This document shows positions 48,836-59,102 of a stretch of DNA of 64,000 nt, in pieces. How positions within the stretch are numbered: position 1 is the first letter of the stretch; each line of letters begins with the position of its first letter. The position numbers and the translations under genes are program-made. The DNA comes from Polaromonas sp. (GTDB lineage Bacteria > Pseudomonadota > Gammaproteobacteria > Burkholderiales > Burkholderiaceae_C): the NCBI RefSeq assembly GCF_010365105.1, contig NZ_JAAFGZ010000020.1:37980-101979 (forward strand), in the 5' to 3' direction. Under the pieces are notes generated by a model. The model was not told where the DNA came from, searched no databases, and was given only the letters and a program-made list of their open reading frames with translations.

Positions 48836-50319
48836 GGTTGTTCTGGCTTGTTTTCTTGAAGCGGCGAGAACTCGAGGTTTGTTCCCTGCGCAATATCCAT
48901 CTGGAACCGGCCGGCAGCATCAGACTTCATGCCCGGAAAGAGGGTCTCGGACTGGGCAAAGCTTCGAAACAGCATCAGCACCATGCAGCGGCGGAGCTGG
49001 CTTTCCAGCCCCTGCGCCTCGGCCATGCCCAGGAGTTGGTCGATGCGGAACGTTGAGCCAGTGGCGAACTGCCGCTTGAGCCACTGTTCGACCTGGCTGA
49101 TAACCTCCGGTGCGAACTGGTCCTTTTGGGGCTCGAAGGGCGTAATTTCTCCGTCGTCCTCGTCCGGCACAGACTCATCTGCCCTGCGTTCCAAAAGCAG
49201 CGCAAATACGTTGTTGAGGTCATAGACCTTTGCCCATGAAGCCGGATACAGGCCGCTGATGCAGTTGTCGGCATTGGCCACCAGCACGTTGGCAGGCAGG
49301 CTGATGAGCTGGGGGAGCAGCCTGTCTTCCAAATCAGGCAGGCCGGAGGGCCGTCGGGCCCGAAACAACGACCTCTGCGATAAGAGGAACTTGTCGGGCG
49401 CGACCGTGATGTCATTGACCAGGTTTGAGCGGATGAGACTCGCGCTTTGCAGCGTCTTGAGCAGTTGAGACAAATCCTGGCGGGTTTTCAGCTCATCGGA
49501 GGCCTGGAGCGCCTCCCGCACGGCTTCCTCCATCCGCTGGTCCTCGGCCTGGCGTCCTGCAACATGGCCACGGGCTGCGGTCAGTTTTCCTGCCATGTCC
49601 TTGGTCCAGTTCACGGAGCCAGGCGCGCGGTAAGCCTGCATCAAGCGGTCCCGGATAAGCTGCCGGTATTCGAGGGAGAGCTTGCGCGCACGCCGGGCAA
49701 TCTCCAGGGCAGCTTCGAAGCGCCCCCGCTTGACCAGAAGGTCCAGCATTTTCTCCATCAGTTCTTGCGAATCCTCCGGTGCTAAGTCGAGCATGCCGAG
49801 GTAAACCAGGTAGCCCTCGGACGTCGGCTTGTAGCGGTAAATGTCTTCCAGGTCAGGCTGGTAGGCCACCAGCCGAAAACGCAAGGTTCGGTGCGTGTGA
49901 TGCTCAGCGTCGAAGTGTTCGAATTGGAACTCACGATAAGACTGAGCCTTGTTATCCAAGGTATCCAGAACCACCTCGGCGACCCGGGTGGCTTGCTGCG
50001 CAGTCAACTCAGGCTTCATAACCTGCGCCACCGCTGACAAATGGCTGAGCACTTCTTGCTGGGTGCTTCCCATGTTGACGGTCGTTCCCTCCATCATGAA
50101 ATCAAGCGCAGAGAGCACCAAATAGTGGGTGTCAACGGCTTGGAAAAGTCCTTTGTCGCCGGATGCCTCGTCACCAATCCGAAGTTTGTTGAGTTCGAGC
50201 TGAAAGAGGGGGCGTAAAAGCAGCAGGTTTCGCTGCTGCCGACCTAAGTCAAGCAATTCACAGGTGGGCAGCATTTGCTGCAAGGCCTCATTTGCCAAGG
50301 GCAAAGCGCGGTCGTTCAT
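48832..50319 (-). CDS. JetA/MksF-like kleisin subunit
   Basis: A 495-residue protein in first position of the four-gene complex operon, matching the size of kleisin subunits of Wadjet-type systems. The N-terminal part looks like a winged helix-rich module (LFQAVDTHYLVLSALDFMMEG), and the middle is strongly helical (LEIARRARKLSLEYRQLIRDR). The C-terminal 100 residues begin with an acidic linker (VPDEDDGEITPFE). It lies 61 bases after hsdR on the same strand. Identification rests on context. Confidence 0.7.
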   Translation of the reverse strand: MNDRALPLANEALQQMLPTCELLDLGRQQRNLLLLRPLFQLELNKLRIGDEASGDKGLFQAVDTHYLVLSALDFMMEGTTVNMGSTQQEVLSHLSAVAQVMKPELTAQQATRVAEVVLDTLDNKAQSYREFQFEHFDAEHHTHRTLRFRLVAYQPDLEDIYRYKPTSEGYLVYLGMLDLAPEDSQELMEKMLDLLVKRGRFEAALEIARRARKLSLEYRQLIRDRLMQAYRAPGSVNWTKDMAGKLTAARGHVAGRQAEDQRMEEAVREALQASDELKTRQDLSQLLKTLQSASLIRSNLVNDITVAPDKFLLSQRSLFRARRPSGLPDLEDRLLPQLISLPANVLVANADNCISGLYPASWAKVYDLNNVFALLLERRADESVPDEDDGEITPFEPQKDQFAPEVISQVEQWLKRQFATGSTFRIDQLLGMAEAQGLESQLRRCMVLMLFRSFAQSETLFPGMKSDAAGRFQMDIAQGTNLEFSPLQENKPEQP

Positions 50320-50380
50320 GACCTGCGCTTTGTACTGGAAAGCAGGGCCACAGCCGCTTCGAGGGAAGCTAAGGCCATCA

Positions 50381-53300
50381 TTAAACGGTCAGGCGCTGTG
50401 CTGCAGCCCGCTTGAATCCATCAAACACCATCTTTGCCAGCATTCCCTGCATGATGGCAAAGGTCCGGTCGTCCTGGAGCAGCTGACCGGCAATCTTGTT
50501 GTGGCTCTCCTGGCCGTCAATGATGATGTCCATCATGATGTCCTTGAAGTCGCCCATGCCGAACTGCTGCTCGGTATTGCTCTCGGCCTGCTCTGCCAGC
50601 GTTTCGCTCTCGAGCAGCTTGCCTTTGATGGTCGTGACGTAGCCCACCAGGTCGGCCTCGGTCAGCTCGCCCGAGAACAAATCGTTCATCTTGTCGACGA
50701 TTTCGGCCAGCTTCTTTTCCTCGTCAGTCTGGGTCGTTCCGCTGCCCGCGTCGGACGCTGGTTTGAGCTTGACGAGTTCGCCCGTGGCCAGGTCGAGCGT
50801 TTGCTCGCCCAGCTTCTGGATGCGGTAATGGGTGAGCTGCACATCGGAGTCCAGTTCCAGAATGCTGGAGCCTGAATTCCTGGCCGCCACCATCGGCATC
50901 AAGCCCTTGCCAAAGCTGTAGAGCTTTTCTAGGTCCGCGTCCCCGTAGGGAATGATTTGCGACAGGAAGTCGTACAACCGCAAGAAGGTGCCCAAGTCCT
51001 TGCGGAACTGCTCGGCGTCTTCGTCCTCGAGGTCGTAGAACCGGTCCTTGGCCGGTTTCAGGATATACATCAGGCTCGCCTGCTTGCACTTGAGGTCGAA
51101 AAAGGCTTTGGCATATTGCTCAATTTCGTTAGGGAAGTACACCTTGGCCTTGTCCAGCTTGACCTGAAGCTCGTGCACGATGTTGGGGTCCGTGACGTCC
51201 TCCACCTCGGCCGTGCGGAAATACGGCTTGAAGCTGGCCAGGATTTCTTCGGGCTTGTTCACGAAGTCCAGCACGAACGGGTCTTCCTTGCCCGGGGCCA
51301 TGCGGTTGAGCCGGGACAGGGTCTGCACGGCCATGACGCCCGACAGGCGCTTGTCAACGTACATCGCCTGCAGCAGCGGCTGGTCGAACCCGGTCTGGTA
51401 CTTGTTGGCCACCAGCAGCACGCGGTAAACCTCCTCCTTGAAGGCGTCGGAGGGCTCCTGGCCTTTGATGCCGACATTCATACTGCGCTCGCTGAAATCA
51501 TCCGTCCCCGACTCGGGGTCCTGCACCTCCCCGGAAAAGGCCACCAGCGCTTTCATTTCCTTGTCGTAGCCCATTTCCTTGAGGTACTTGTCCATGGCGA
51601 GCTTGTAGCGCACCGCAGCGAGTCGGCTGTCGGTCACCACCATGGCCTTGGCGTGGCCGCCCAGCTTGGGCGCGATGAACTCGCGAAAGTGCTCCACGAT
51701 GACCACAATCTTTTGGGCGATGTTGTAAGCGTGCAGGACGGCAAACCGACCCAGGGTCTTCTTGGCCTTCATCTGCGGCACCATCTTCTCGGCCGCCGTT
51801 GAGCCCAGCTTGTAGAACGTTTTGTACGACATGTACCGCTTGAGCACGTCCAGGATGAAGATGGCCTGGCGCATGGAGTACACGTGAAACGGCACGGGCA
51901 GCCCGTCGGTGCCTGGCCGGCCGAACAGTTCGAGCGTTTTGGACTTGGGCGTGGCCGTGAATGCGAAGTAGCTCACATTGGCCGGGCGCTGGCGTGACAG
52001 CATCACCTGGTTGATGATGTCCTCGGAGGTCACGTCTTCCGGGTCGATTTCCACATCCACATCGACGTCCACCTCAGCGCCGTCCAGCTCAACGGTCACG
52101 ACCTTCTTGGTGTCTGTCGTCAGAGCCCGGCGCAGCTTCTGGGCGGCAGAACCGGATTGGCTGGAATGAGCCTCATCCACGATGAGCGCGAACTTCTTGT
52201 CCTTGAGGCCCTGGACCTTTTGCAGGATGAACTGGAATTTCTGCAGCGTGGTGATGATGACCGGCACGCCGTCATTGAGGGCCTTGGCCAGCTGCTCGGA
52301 GTTCTGGTCAATTTTTTGAACGGCGCCGGCCTTGTGCTCGAACTGCGAAATTGTTTCCTGCAGCTGGCGGTCCAGGACCCGGCGGTCCGTGATGACGATG
52401 ACCGTGTCAAACACCTTGTTGTCTTGGGCACTGTGCAGGTTGGCCAGCCGATGTGCCGTCCAGGCGATGGTGTTGGACTTGCCCGAGCCGGCAGAGTGCT
52501 GAATCAGGTAGACCTGCCCGACCCCTTCGTCACCGGCGCCGCGAACCAGGCGCAACACGGCGTCGAGCTGGTGAAAGCGCGGGAAAATCAGGGATTCCTT
52601 CGTGACCTTCTTGCCCGCCTTGTCCTGCATTTCCTTCACCTCGATGTGCAGGAAGTTCCCCAGGATGTCGAGCCAGACATCGCGCGACCAGACCAGCTTC
52701 CACAGGTACCAGGTCGGGTAGCCGTGTTCCTTGGACGCGGGGGGATTGCCGGCGCCAGCGCCGCCAGCTCCGTCAGGCCTGCCCAGGTTGAACGGCAGAA
52801 AATACGTTTTGTCGCCATCAAGTTTGGTGGCCATGAAGACCTCGTCGGTCGACACCGCAAAGTGCACCAGGGCCCGGGTCTTGAACTGCAGCAGGGGTTC
52901 CAGCTCTTTGGACTTGAGGTCGCGCGGCAGCCGGTCCTTTTTGTATTGGTCGATAGCGTCCTTGATGGACTGCGTCATGTCGGTCTTGAGCTCGGTAGTA
53001 GCCACCGGCAAGCCGTTGACGAACAGCACCATGTCAAAGCTTTTTTCGTTGTTCAGCGAGTAATGCAGCTGGCGAATGGCCGTCATGCGGTTCTTTTCAT
53101 ACAGCTCCCACAGCTGCATGTTTTTCTTGTGCGCCGGGCGGAACTGGCACAGGAAGAACTTGGTCGTGCCGTTGCTGCCCGAGTCCTTGAACCCGTGGCG
53201 CAACAGATGCAGCGTGCCATGCTTGTTGAGCTGGTCGGCCACGCGCTTGGTAAACATCGCCTCGGACTGCCCGTTGTGCCACTGCTTGAACTTGGCCCAG

Positions 53301-53471
53301 CTGCGTTTCCTGGACAAAGGCAATCAGGTCTTCGGGGAAGAGAGCCAGCTCCCGGCTGTAGGACTTTGCGTCCTGCAGGTGGGTTCGCACGGACCAGCCA
53401 TTGGCGGTCAGGTGCTCGCAAAGCTCGTTTTCGAAGACGCGTTCGGTGTGGACATTGGACGGGGTTGGCAT
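50381..53471 (-). pseudogene. hsdR: Type I restriction endonuclease subunit R, frameshifted
   Basis: The translocase/nuclease subunit of the type I system. The N-terminus (MPTPSNVHTERVFENELCEH) starts at 53471 and reads 57 codons to FVQETQ. The rest (WAKFKQWHNGQSEAMF onward, to 50381) is in another frame. The break is at about 53300: one base too many, or two or eight missing, between CAG and TGG. After it the nuclease motif (LPVATTELKTD), helicase motifs LIQHSAGSGKSNT and LIVDEAHSSQSG, and the C-terminal region are intact. There is no homopolymer at the site. Either restriction is lost or the break is a sequencing error. Confidence 0.88.
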
Positions 53472-53526
53472 GGCTCTCTTTATTGTTTTTTTCTATAGGT
53501 CTCGGCTTTATCCATTCCGGGGAAAT

Positions 53527-54126
53527 CTACTTTTCCATCGCGGGCAGCCTGACTTCTGTCAGCTTCCAGTTCACAAAGCCACTGCGCTCAAATACGACAC
53601 CCAGCTTTTCCGAGTTCTGTGCGCCTGGCTTTTGGGGGTCGGTTGCATAGGCGATGAGCTTGTCCACGCCCTTGCGTTCATACGTCCACTTTGGTTTGTT
53701 GTCCTCCCGGGCTTCGGCTGGGGCCTGACTGTACGGATTACGGGTGGGCGCCGCCGGGGCATCGCTCGGCTTGGCGGCTGCTGGAGACATTTGGCCATCC
53801 TGCATGGCGCGCATCACCGTCTCGGGGCGGACCATGGCATCAACGAAACGGTCCACCATAGCCAGGCCCAGAATCGAGCCCAGCGCAGCAAAAGGATTGT
53901 CCGCATCCTGTGTCTTGGCCATTTGTTCGCCCATGACTGCTGAGAGTTGGCCTTTGAGGCTCTCGCGCAGTTTGGGGTAATCAACGCGCTCGTTGAAGGC
54001 GTCGGCATCTTTCGCCTGGGCTGCGGACTGCAGCTGGCGAATTGCCAAGAATGGAGACCAGTACCAGTAGCCTGCGACGGCTACGACGGCGACAACCGCA
54101 GCTGCCTTGATTGTTTTTGGTGTCAT
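53527..54126 (-). CDS. DUF2939-like membrane-anchored protein
   Basis: A 199-residue protein with an N-terminal anchor (MTPKTIKAAAVVAVVAVAGY) followed by a WSPFLAIRQLQSAAQAKDADAFNERVDYPKLRESLK motif split that fits DUF2939. The C-terminal part is periplasmic if the anchor faces out. Start at 54126 (AAAGGGAAA upstream). It sits between the ATPase gene and hsdR; the family has no known role in restriction, so it may be a passenger. Confidence 0.75.
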   Translation of the reverse strand: MTPKTIKAAAVVAVVAVAGYWYWSPFLAIRQLQSAAQAKDADAFNERVDYPKLRESLKGQLSAVMGEQMAKTQDADNPFAALGSILGLAMVDRFVDAMVRPETVMRAMQDGQMSPAAAKPSDAPAAPTRNPYSQAPAEAREDNKPKWTYERKGVDKLIAYATDPQKPGAQNSEKLGVVFERSGFVNWKLTEVRLPAMEK

Positions 54127-54259
54127 GTGAGGTTTCCCTTTAAAACTTGTTTTTATTGAGGTCTGCGTCGGGGCTGTGGCCATGCTCGGGCGGCGACATT
54201 AGGTAAGGGGTGCACTGAGCGAGATTTTTCCAGTTGAGCATTGCCACGGATGCTTGAGG

Positions 54260-55450
54260 TCAACTCGTGGCGCCGTTGTCCGGGGGCGCGCCAGGCCGCA
54301 AGAGGCTGTCGGTCTGCAATCGAGTCACCCACGCTTTCTCGACAAAGCTGTCCGTCACCCCATAGCGCCCATGGCTCACGCGCATGAGCAAGTTGGCCGC
54401 AGTCATCAGGCCGATGACGCCCTGGACTTCCTGGGCAGTGACTTCGCGGCCTATTTGAGCCGAGTACTCCTTCAGAGCGTCCGCCGTAAATCCGCCCTTG
54501 ACGTTTCCGCCAATATTGCAAATGCGTGAAAACACGGCTTCTGCCAGAGGCCCTAGGGCTTCTATCTTTTGAAGCTCCACGTCAGCCGCGGCCGCGCCAA
54601 GCGCTTGGGCAATGGTGGGCAAATGCTCATCAGGATTTGCTCCTTCAGGCAGGCTACGCAGGACATTAAGGGCTTTCATCAATTCTTCGGGCCGGCTTCC
54701 CATTGTCTTGAACGCCTCTTGCGTGACGGTCACCGAGGGAGTTTTGCCACCCAGCAGAGGCCCCACCTGCTCAAGAACGTATTCGATGAAGTCTCGCCCG
54801 AGCACCGGAAACTCGTGCGTTACCGCGCCGTTGAACGCCTGGTTGCCCTTGAGCGAGAGTTCCTGAACGCGCGCGCGATGCGACCCTGTTCCAACAAACA
54901 GAAAGTAGCCGGAGGTTGCCGGCCGCGTGTTGATGGCGTCACGGGTGGCCTTGAGCGCGTGGAGCATGTTGTCGCCCTCGGCACTGCCCAGCGCGTGCTG
55001 CACCTCGTCAACGATGAGCACCACATTGGTTTTGGCCTGGTCGACAAGCTCCGTAAAGACATGGGCAAGGCTGACGCCGCCCTCCTTGCCAACGTCCGCG
55101 AGCTTGAATCCAAATTTGAACCCGGCAACGCCTGCCTCGACGCTAGAGACCCGTCTGAGTTTCTGAAGGATTCCGGAACCGGGGGTTTGCAACTCCTCCA
55201 GAGACTTGCGAATAGCACCATGCACTAGGTCTGCCGGATTGGCTTGCGGCTGGCTCCACAAGTCGACATAGATGACGATAGCGCCCAAAGCTTCCAAAGC
55301 AGGAATCAGGTCGGTGGCGAGAAATGTGGTTTTACCCACCCGCCGTTGCCCTGACAGAAACAGCCCAGAGCGCAAAGAGGTGTCAAGAAATGAAGGCTGC
55401 AGCAACTGCTTGGCCATTTCTTGAGCGAGGACGGTACGCCGGAAGGTCAT
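54260..55450 (-). CDS. AAA/archaeal-type ATPase embedded in the restriction locus
   Basis: A 396-residue P-loop ATPase. Walker A GQRRVGKT is at residues 34-41, YVDLW at 61-65 and Walker B VVLIVDEVQ at 143-151. These are the same positions as in the solitary ATPase at 2293-3402, and the N-termini also agree (RRTVLAQ versus RRPVLAQ), so the two are paralogues. The C-terminal region has a winged-helix-like segment (QEVQGVIGLMTAANLLMRVS). It lies between DUF1643 and DUF2939 genes with an AT-rich leader. A defence-related switch is possible; no effector domain is visible in the chain. Confidence 0.82.
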   Translation of the reverse strand: MTFRRTVLAQEMAKQLLQPSFLDTSLRSGLFLSGQRRVGKTTFLATDLIPALEALGAIVIYVDLWSQPQANPADLVHGAIRKSLEELQTPGSGILQKLRRVSSVEAGVAGFKFGFKLADVGKEGGVSLAHVFTELVDQAKTNVVLIVDEVQHALGSAEGDNMLHALKATRDAINTRPATSGYFLFVGTGSHRARVQELSLKGNQAFNGAVTHEFPVLGRDFIEYVLEQVGPLLGGKTPSVTVTQEAFKTMGSRPEELMKALNVLRSLPEGANPDEHLPTIAQALGAAAADVELQKIEALGPLAEAVFSRICNIGGNVKGGFTADALKEYSAQIGREVTAQEVQGVIGLMTAANLLMRVSHGRYGVTDSFVEKAWVTRLQTDSLLRPGAPPDNGATS

Positions 55451-55475
55451 GATTTATTAACTTTTATGAGAATGC

Positions 55476-55516
55476 CATAATTATGCGGATTTCATAATTT
55501 TTCGTAAAGACATAAT
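55476..55516 (-). promoter_or_regulatory. Three direct ATTATG repeats upstream of the ATPase gene
   Basis: On the minus strand ATTATG occurs at 55516-55511, 55498-55493 and 55481-55476, spaced 18 and 17 bases, in a short AT-rich gap just before the ATPase start. This could be an operator array or simply overlapping -10-like elements. Confidence 0.35.
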
Positions 55517-55520
55517 CTTT

Positions 55521-56039
55521 TCAGGTAGCTGCCGAACGGCCTGCAGGCGATAGAGGCTGCGGCCTCAAAATCTTGGGCAGGTACAGCGGATGGGACGGGT
55601 GGCCCGCCTGGGTGAGCTTTAGAAAATGCAGGTTGGGCAGCATGACGCGCACGGCGTCACCCCGGCCCTGGTGCGCGCCGTCGACGCCCCAGGCGGCCAC
55701 GATGACTCCAGCCCCCTGCGCCATGCACAGCAAGGCTTGGTCATTGTCGGGCCCGACCGGGTCGGCGGCGGCCTTCATCACCGAGGGCTGCGTCGCGCGA
55801 AATGCAAACAGGTTGGTCATGCACAACCCAGCGTAGCCCCAGTCCTGGGCAAAGCCGATGCACCGCCGGATGGTCGGGTCGTCCATCGTTTCGTCCGCCG
55901 TGCTTGGATTAAGCCCGACAAACATGGCGTATCCGCCCGCGGGGTCACCCCATCGGCGCCACAGGCTGTAGCGGTACTGCCGGCAGGATGAAAAGGTAGC
56001 ATCGCTTCTGAGGGCTAATGCGTCCTGTTCGCCAATCAC
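55521..56039 (-). CDS. DUF1643 family protein
   Basis: A 172-residue protein with the family's YRYSLWRRWG, MFVGLNPSTADETMDDPTIR, and TNLFAFRATQP blocks, then the VIVAAWGVDGAHQGR segment. DUF1643 proteins are common cargo of mobile and defence regions and have no established activity. It starts by overlapping the hsdS stop (ATGA), so it is translated with the restriction-modification genes. Confidence 0.88.
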   Translation of the reverse strand: MIGEQDALALRSDATFSSCRQYRYSLWRRWGDPAGGYAMFVGLNPSTADETMDDPTIRRCIGFAQDWGYAGLCMTNLFAFRATQPSVMKAAADPVGPDNDQALLCMAQGAGVIVAAWGVDGAHQGRGDAVRVMLPNLHFLKLTQAGHPSHPLYLPKILRPQPLSPAGRSAAT

Positions 56040-57271
56040 GCGGCCACCTCGGCGGCGCCTACGTCCAACTGCCCCGTCACCGCCGCTGAAATCAACGAGG
56101 AGCGGTATTCCCGGAGGCGGGCGATGTGCTCTGCAACATGCTTTATTAATTCGTCATGTGTGTGCAATGCAACGTGGGCTCTACTCAATCGGTCAGCTTG
56201 GACCGAAATCGAAGGGAAAAATCCCGGCAGTCGTCCAAGAATCTCGCCATTCAGATTTTCCATCGTGCTCCCCACTGACTCAAGTGAGAGCCAGTCTTTT
56301 GAGGCACGGCTGGACACTACCAACTGCAGATAGTCCGGTAGCACTTGTGGAGGGTCTGGGGTTGCCAGCAGGCTACCCGTGCCGCACAGCCACCCCTTTC
56401 CCTCCAAAGGTACTACTGCGCAGCGGCCCATTTCGCCTCTCCGTCCCACAACCAACTCACCTGGGCTCAACCAGTAGGACGACAGGCTCATTGCCATTTC
56501 TTTCGTTACCGAAACGTTCCGGTCAGGGCAAACTGAATTTCCTACGATGTGGGACGGGTTAATCACCGGCACCCCGTCTTCTACATACTCCGACGAATGT
56601 AATGCGCTCCCAAAAGGGCCCGTGATGATTCGAAGAGTCACTCGTTTTAAAGGTTTTAGCGGCGTACCGTCTGTGGGCATAACCGCAAGCTCAGTCACGG
56701 ATTCACGCGATTCACCCAGAAGCGAGAGCAGCCGTTCCTTCTCTGCAATCAAAGCATCAATCCGCGCCGTCTTGTCATCAAGAAAGTTGGCGATGCGTTC
56801 TTGGTCTACTGCCCCGGGCCAGTCAGTCTTAAAGTCCCGGGTGAAGTCGTCAGGCACCCGTTTTAGGCCGCCTGCCCCAGTCATTGCGCCGACACCGAGT
56901 TGCCGAAACATTTCACTTTGAACGATATAACGCAGGTACCTTGCGTTTGTCCCCGTCTTTGGACGAAGAACAGTTATTTCAGTTGTTCCAAAGCCAGCGC
57001 CATTTTCTAGGCCCTGCATGAGAGCACCCTTACCGTTTTCAAAGCAGGGCGTTACTTTGGCAAACGCAACATCTCCGTCTTCGAAGTATGAGTACCCGTT
57101 TCGAACTTCTGCGATGGGGCGGGTTCGCTCAAGGTTCAACGAACCGTTTTCGCCGATGGAGTCCATTGGCAAAAATGAAAGTTCCGTATCAAGCGCCGCA
57201 AGTAGGTCAGCACGAACTGGAGGATTGAGGTCAGTCACATAGCGCAGTCGCGTCTGCGCCCACCCGCTCAT
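56036..57271 (-). CDS. hsdS: Type I restriction-modification specificity subunit S
   Basis: A 411-residue DNA-recognition subunit that sets the target of both methylation and cleavage. Two target-recognition domains are separated by conserved helical regions: QERIANFLDDKTARIDALIA near the middle and HIARLREYRSSLISAAVTG at the end. These define the spacer of the bipartite recognition site. Four-base overlaps with hsdM upstream and with DUF1643 downstream show translational coupling. Appears intact. Confidence 0.93.
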   Translation of the reverse strand: MSGWAQTRLRYVTDLNPPVRADLLAALDTELSFLPMDSIGENGSLNLERTRPIAEVRNGYSYFEDGDVAFAKVTPCFENGKGALMQGLENGAGFGTTEITVLRPKTGTNARYLRYIVQSEMFRQLGVGAMTGAGGLKRVPDDFTRDFKTDWPGAVDQERIANFLDDKTARIDALIAEKERLLSLLGESRESVTELAVMPTDGTPLKPLKRVTLRIITGPFGSALHSSEYVEDGVPVINPSHIVGNSVCPDRNVSVTKEMAMSLSSYWLSPGELVVGRRGEMGRCAVVPLEGKGWLCGTGSLLATPDPPQVLPDYLQLVVSSRASKDWLSLESVGSTMENLNGEILGRLPGFFPSISVQADRLSRAHVALHTHDELIKHVAEHIARLREYRSSLISAAVTGQLDVGAAEVAA

Positions 57272-59091
57272 GCCGTCACCCCCTTCATCAACTCCACAAA
57301 GCGCTTCTCCATCTCCAGGATTTCTTCTGCAATCACCGCTGGCTTGCGCGGTGCCTTATAGACATAGAAATACCGGTTGAAGTTGATTTCATAGCCAACC
57401 TTGCCTGGAAGACCGTCCTTTTCGTCCTTGACGTCCTTGTTCACCCAAGCGTCGGGCACATGCGGCAGCACCTCCCGCTTGAAGTACGCGTCGATGAACT
57501 CGGTGAGCGGAACGCTCTCGGTGTCGCGCAGGTCTTTGTCAAAAGGCTTCTCGCCCTTTTTGAATTTCCCAGTCTTGCCTTCTGCCAGGGGGCGGTCCAC
57601 CGTCACCTTGCGATAGCCAAAAAACTTGTTTTCAAAGACCTTGGACACAATCCGGCGGGCTGGTACCTCTGCCGGGCTGGTGCCAACTGATTTCACCGGC
57701 TCCTTGAACTCCAGCTCAAAAGTGACGTCCTTGGCACCCGCAGCATAGACGCCCACGATTTCGGCAATCTGCTCGTCCGTGATGCGCACGCGTTTGCTAC
57801 CAAGGCTTTTCTTCATCTTGGTGTGCATGCGCGTCGCGTCGATGAGCTGGACCTTGCCTTTGCGGTCAGCTTTTTTGTCGTTATCCAAGAGAAAAATATA
57901 CGTGGCTATTCCGGTATTGAAAAAGATGTCGTTGGGCAGCGCAATGATGGCCTCCAACATATCGTTTTCGAGCAGCCAGCGCCTGATTTCGGATTCCCCG
58001 GAACCGGCATCTCCCGTGAAAAGGGGTGAGCCGTTTAGCACGATGCCAATGCGGCCGCCACCTTCGGCAGCAGGGCGCATTTTGGAAATCAGGTGCATCA
58101 GGAAGAGCAATGAGCCGTCCGAAACGCGGGGCAGGCCCGGCCCGAAGCGACCGGCAAAGCCTTTTGTTTCGTGCTCGGCCTTGATGGGGTCAAGCACCTT
58201 CTTCCAGTCCACCCCGAATGGGGGATTGGCCGCGCCGTAGTCGAACTTCTCGTCGGGGAAGCCGTCTGCCGACAATGTGTTGCCCCGCACGATGTTCTTG
58301 GGGTCCTGCCCCTTGATGAGCATGTCGGCCTTGCAGATGGCGTAGGACTCATCGTTGAGCTCCTGGCCGAACAGCACCATCTTGGCCGATTTGTTGATGG
58401 AGCGGGCCACGGCCTCACCCACGGACAGGATGCCGCCCGTCCCGGCGGTGGGGTCGTACATGGAGCGCACCACGCCCGGCTTGGACAGTGCTTCGCTGTC
58501 CCCGGAAAACAGGCAATGCACGATGAGCTGGATGACTTCGCGCGGCGTGAAGTGCTCACCGGCCGTTTCGTTAGACGCTTCAGCAAACTTGCGAATGAGC
58601 TCCTCGAACACCAAGCCCATGGTTTCATTGGGCACGGCATCGGGGTGCAGGTCGATGCTGGCGAACTTCTGCATGAGCATGAACAGCAGGTCCTTGTCAT
58701 CGAGTTCCACTACGCGTTCGAGGAACTTGAAACGCTCGAACACGTCGCGCGCATCGGCCGAAAACTCGCCGATGTAGGCCGTCAGGTTCTGGCGAATGTG
58801 CTTCTGGTCATCCAGCAGGGTCTGCAGCGTGAAGGGGCTGGTGTTGTAGAAGGCCTGCTTGCTTTTACGTTTGAGGATGCGGTCAAGGCTGGCAGGGGCG
58901 TCGCCTTCGCCCTTGTGCTTGGCATGCTCCTCAAGAACCTGTTCTTTGGTGCCCTCAAGCACACAGTCAAGGCGGCGTAGGAGGGTCAGGGGAAGGATGA
59001 CCTTGCCGTAATCGGCTGCTTTGTAGTCGCCCCGCAAGAGGTCGGCGACGGACCATACGAAATTCGCGAGTTCTGAGAAATTTTGAGCCAT
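57268..59091 (-). CDS. hsdM: Type I restriction-modification methyltransferase subunit M
   Basis: N6-adenine methyltransferase, 607 residues. The SAM-binding motif DPTAGTGG is at 213-220 and the catalytic motif NPPF at 289-292. The N-terminal helical domain (FVWSVADLLRGDYKAADYGK) and the GEHFTPREVIQLIV segment are typical of HsdM. Starts 11 bases after the stop of the small RHH-like gene; its stop overlaps hsdS. Likely still active even though hsdR is broken. Confidence 0.95.
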   Translation of the reverse strand: MAQNFSELANFVWSVADLLRGDYKAADYGKVILPLTLLRRLDCVLEGTKEQVLEEHAKHKGEGDAPASLDRILKRKSKQAFYNTSPFTLQTLLDDQKHIRQNLTAYIGEFSADARDVFERFKFLERVVELDDKDLLFMLMQKFASIDLHPDAVPNETMGLVFEELIRKFAEASNETAGEHFTPREVIQLIVHCLFSGDSEALSKPGVVRSMYDPTAGTGGILSVGEAVARSINKSAKMVLFGQELNDESYAICKADMLIKGQDPKNIVRGNTLSADGFPDEKFDYGAANPPFGVDWKKVLDPIKAEHETKGFAGRFGPGLPRVSDGSLLFLMHLISKMRPAAEGGGRIGIVLNGSPLFTGDAGSGESEIRRWLLENDMLEAIIALPNDIFFNTGIATYIFLLDNDKKADRKGKVQLIDATRMHTKMKKSLGSKRVRITDEQIAEIVGVYAAGAKDVTFELEFKEPVKSVGTSPAEVPARRIVSKVFENKFFGYRKVTVDRPLAEGKTGKFKKGEKPFDKDLRDTESVPLTEFIDAYFKREVLPHVPDAWVNKDVKDEKDGLPGKVGYEINFNRYFYVYKAPRKPAVIAEEILEMEKRFVELMKGVTA

Positions 59092-59102
59092 ATATCTTGG
59101 GA

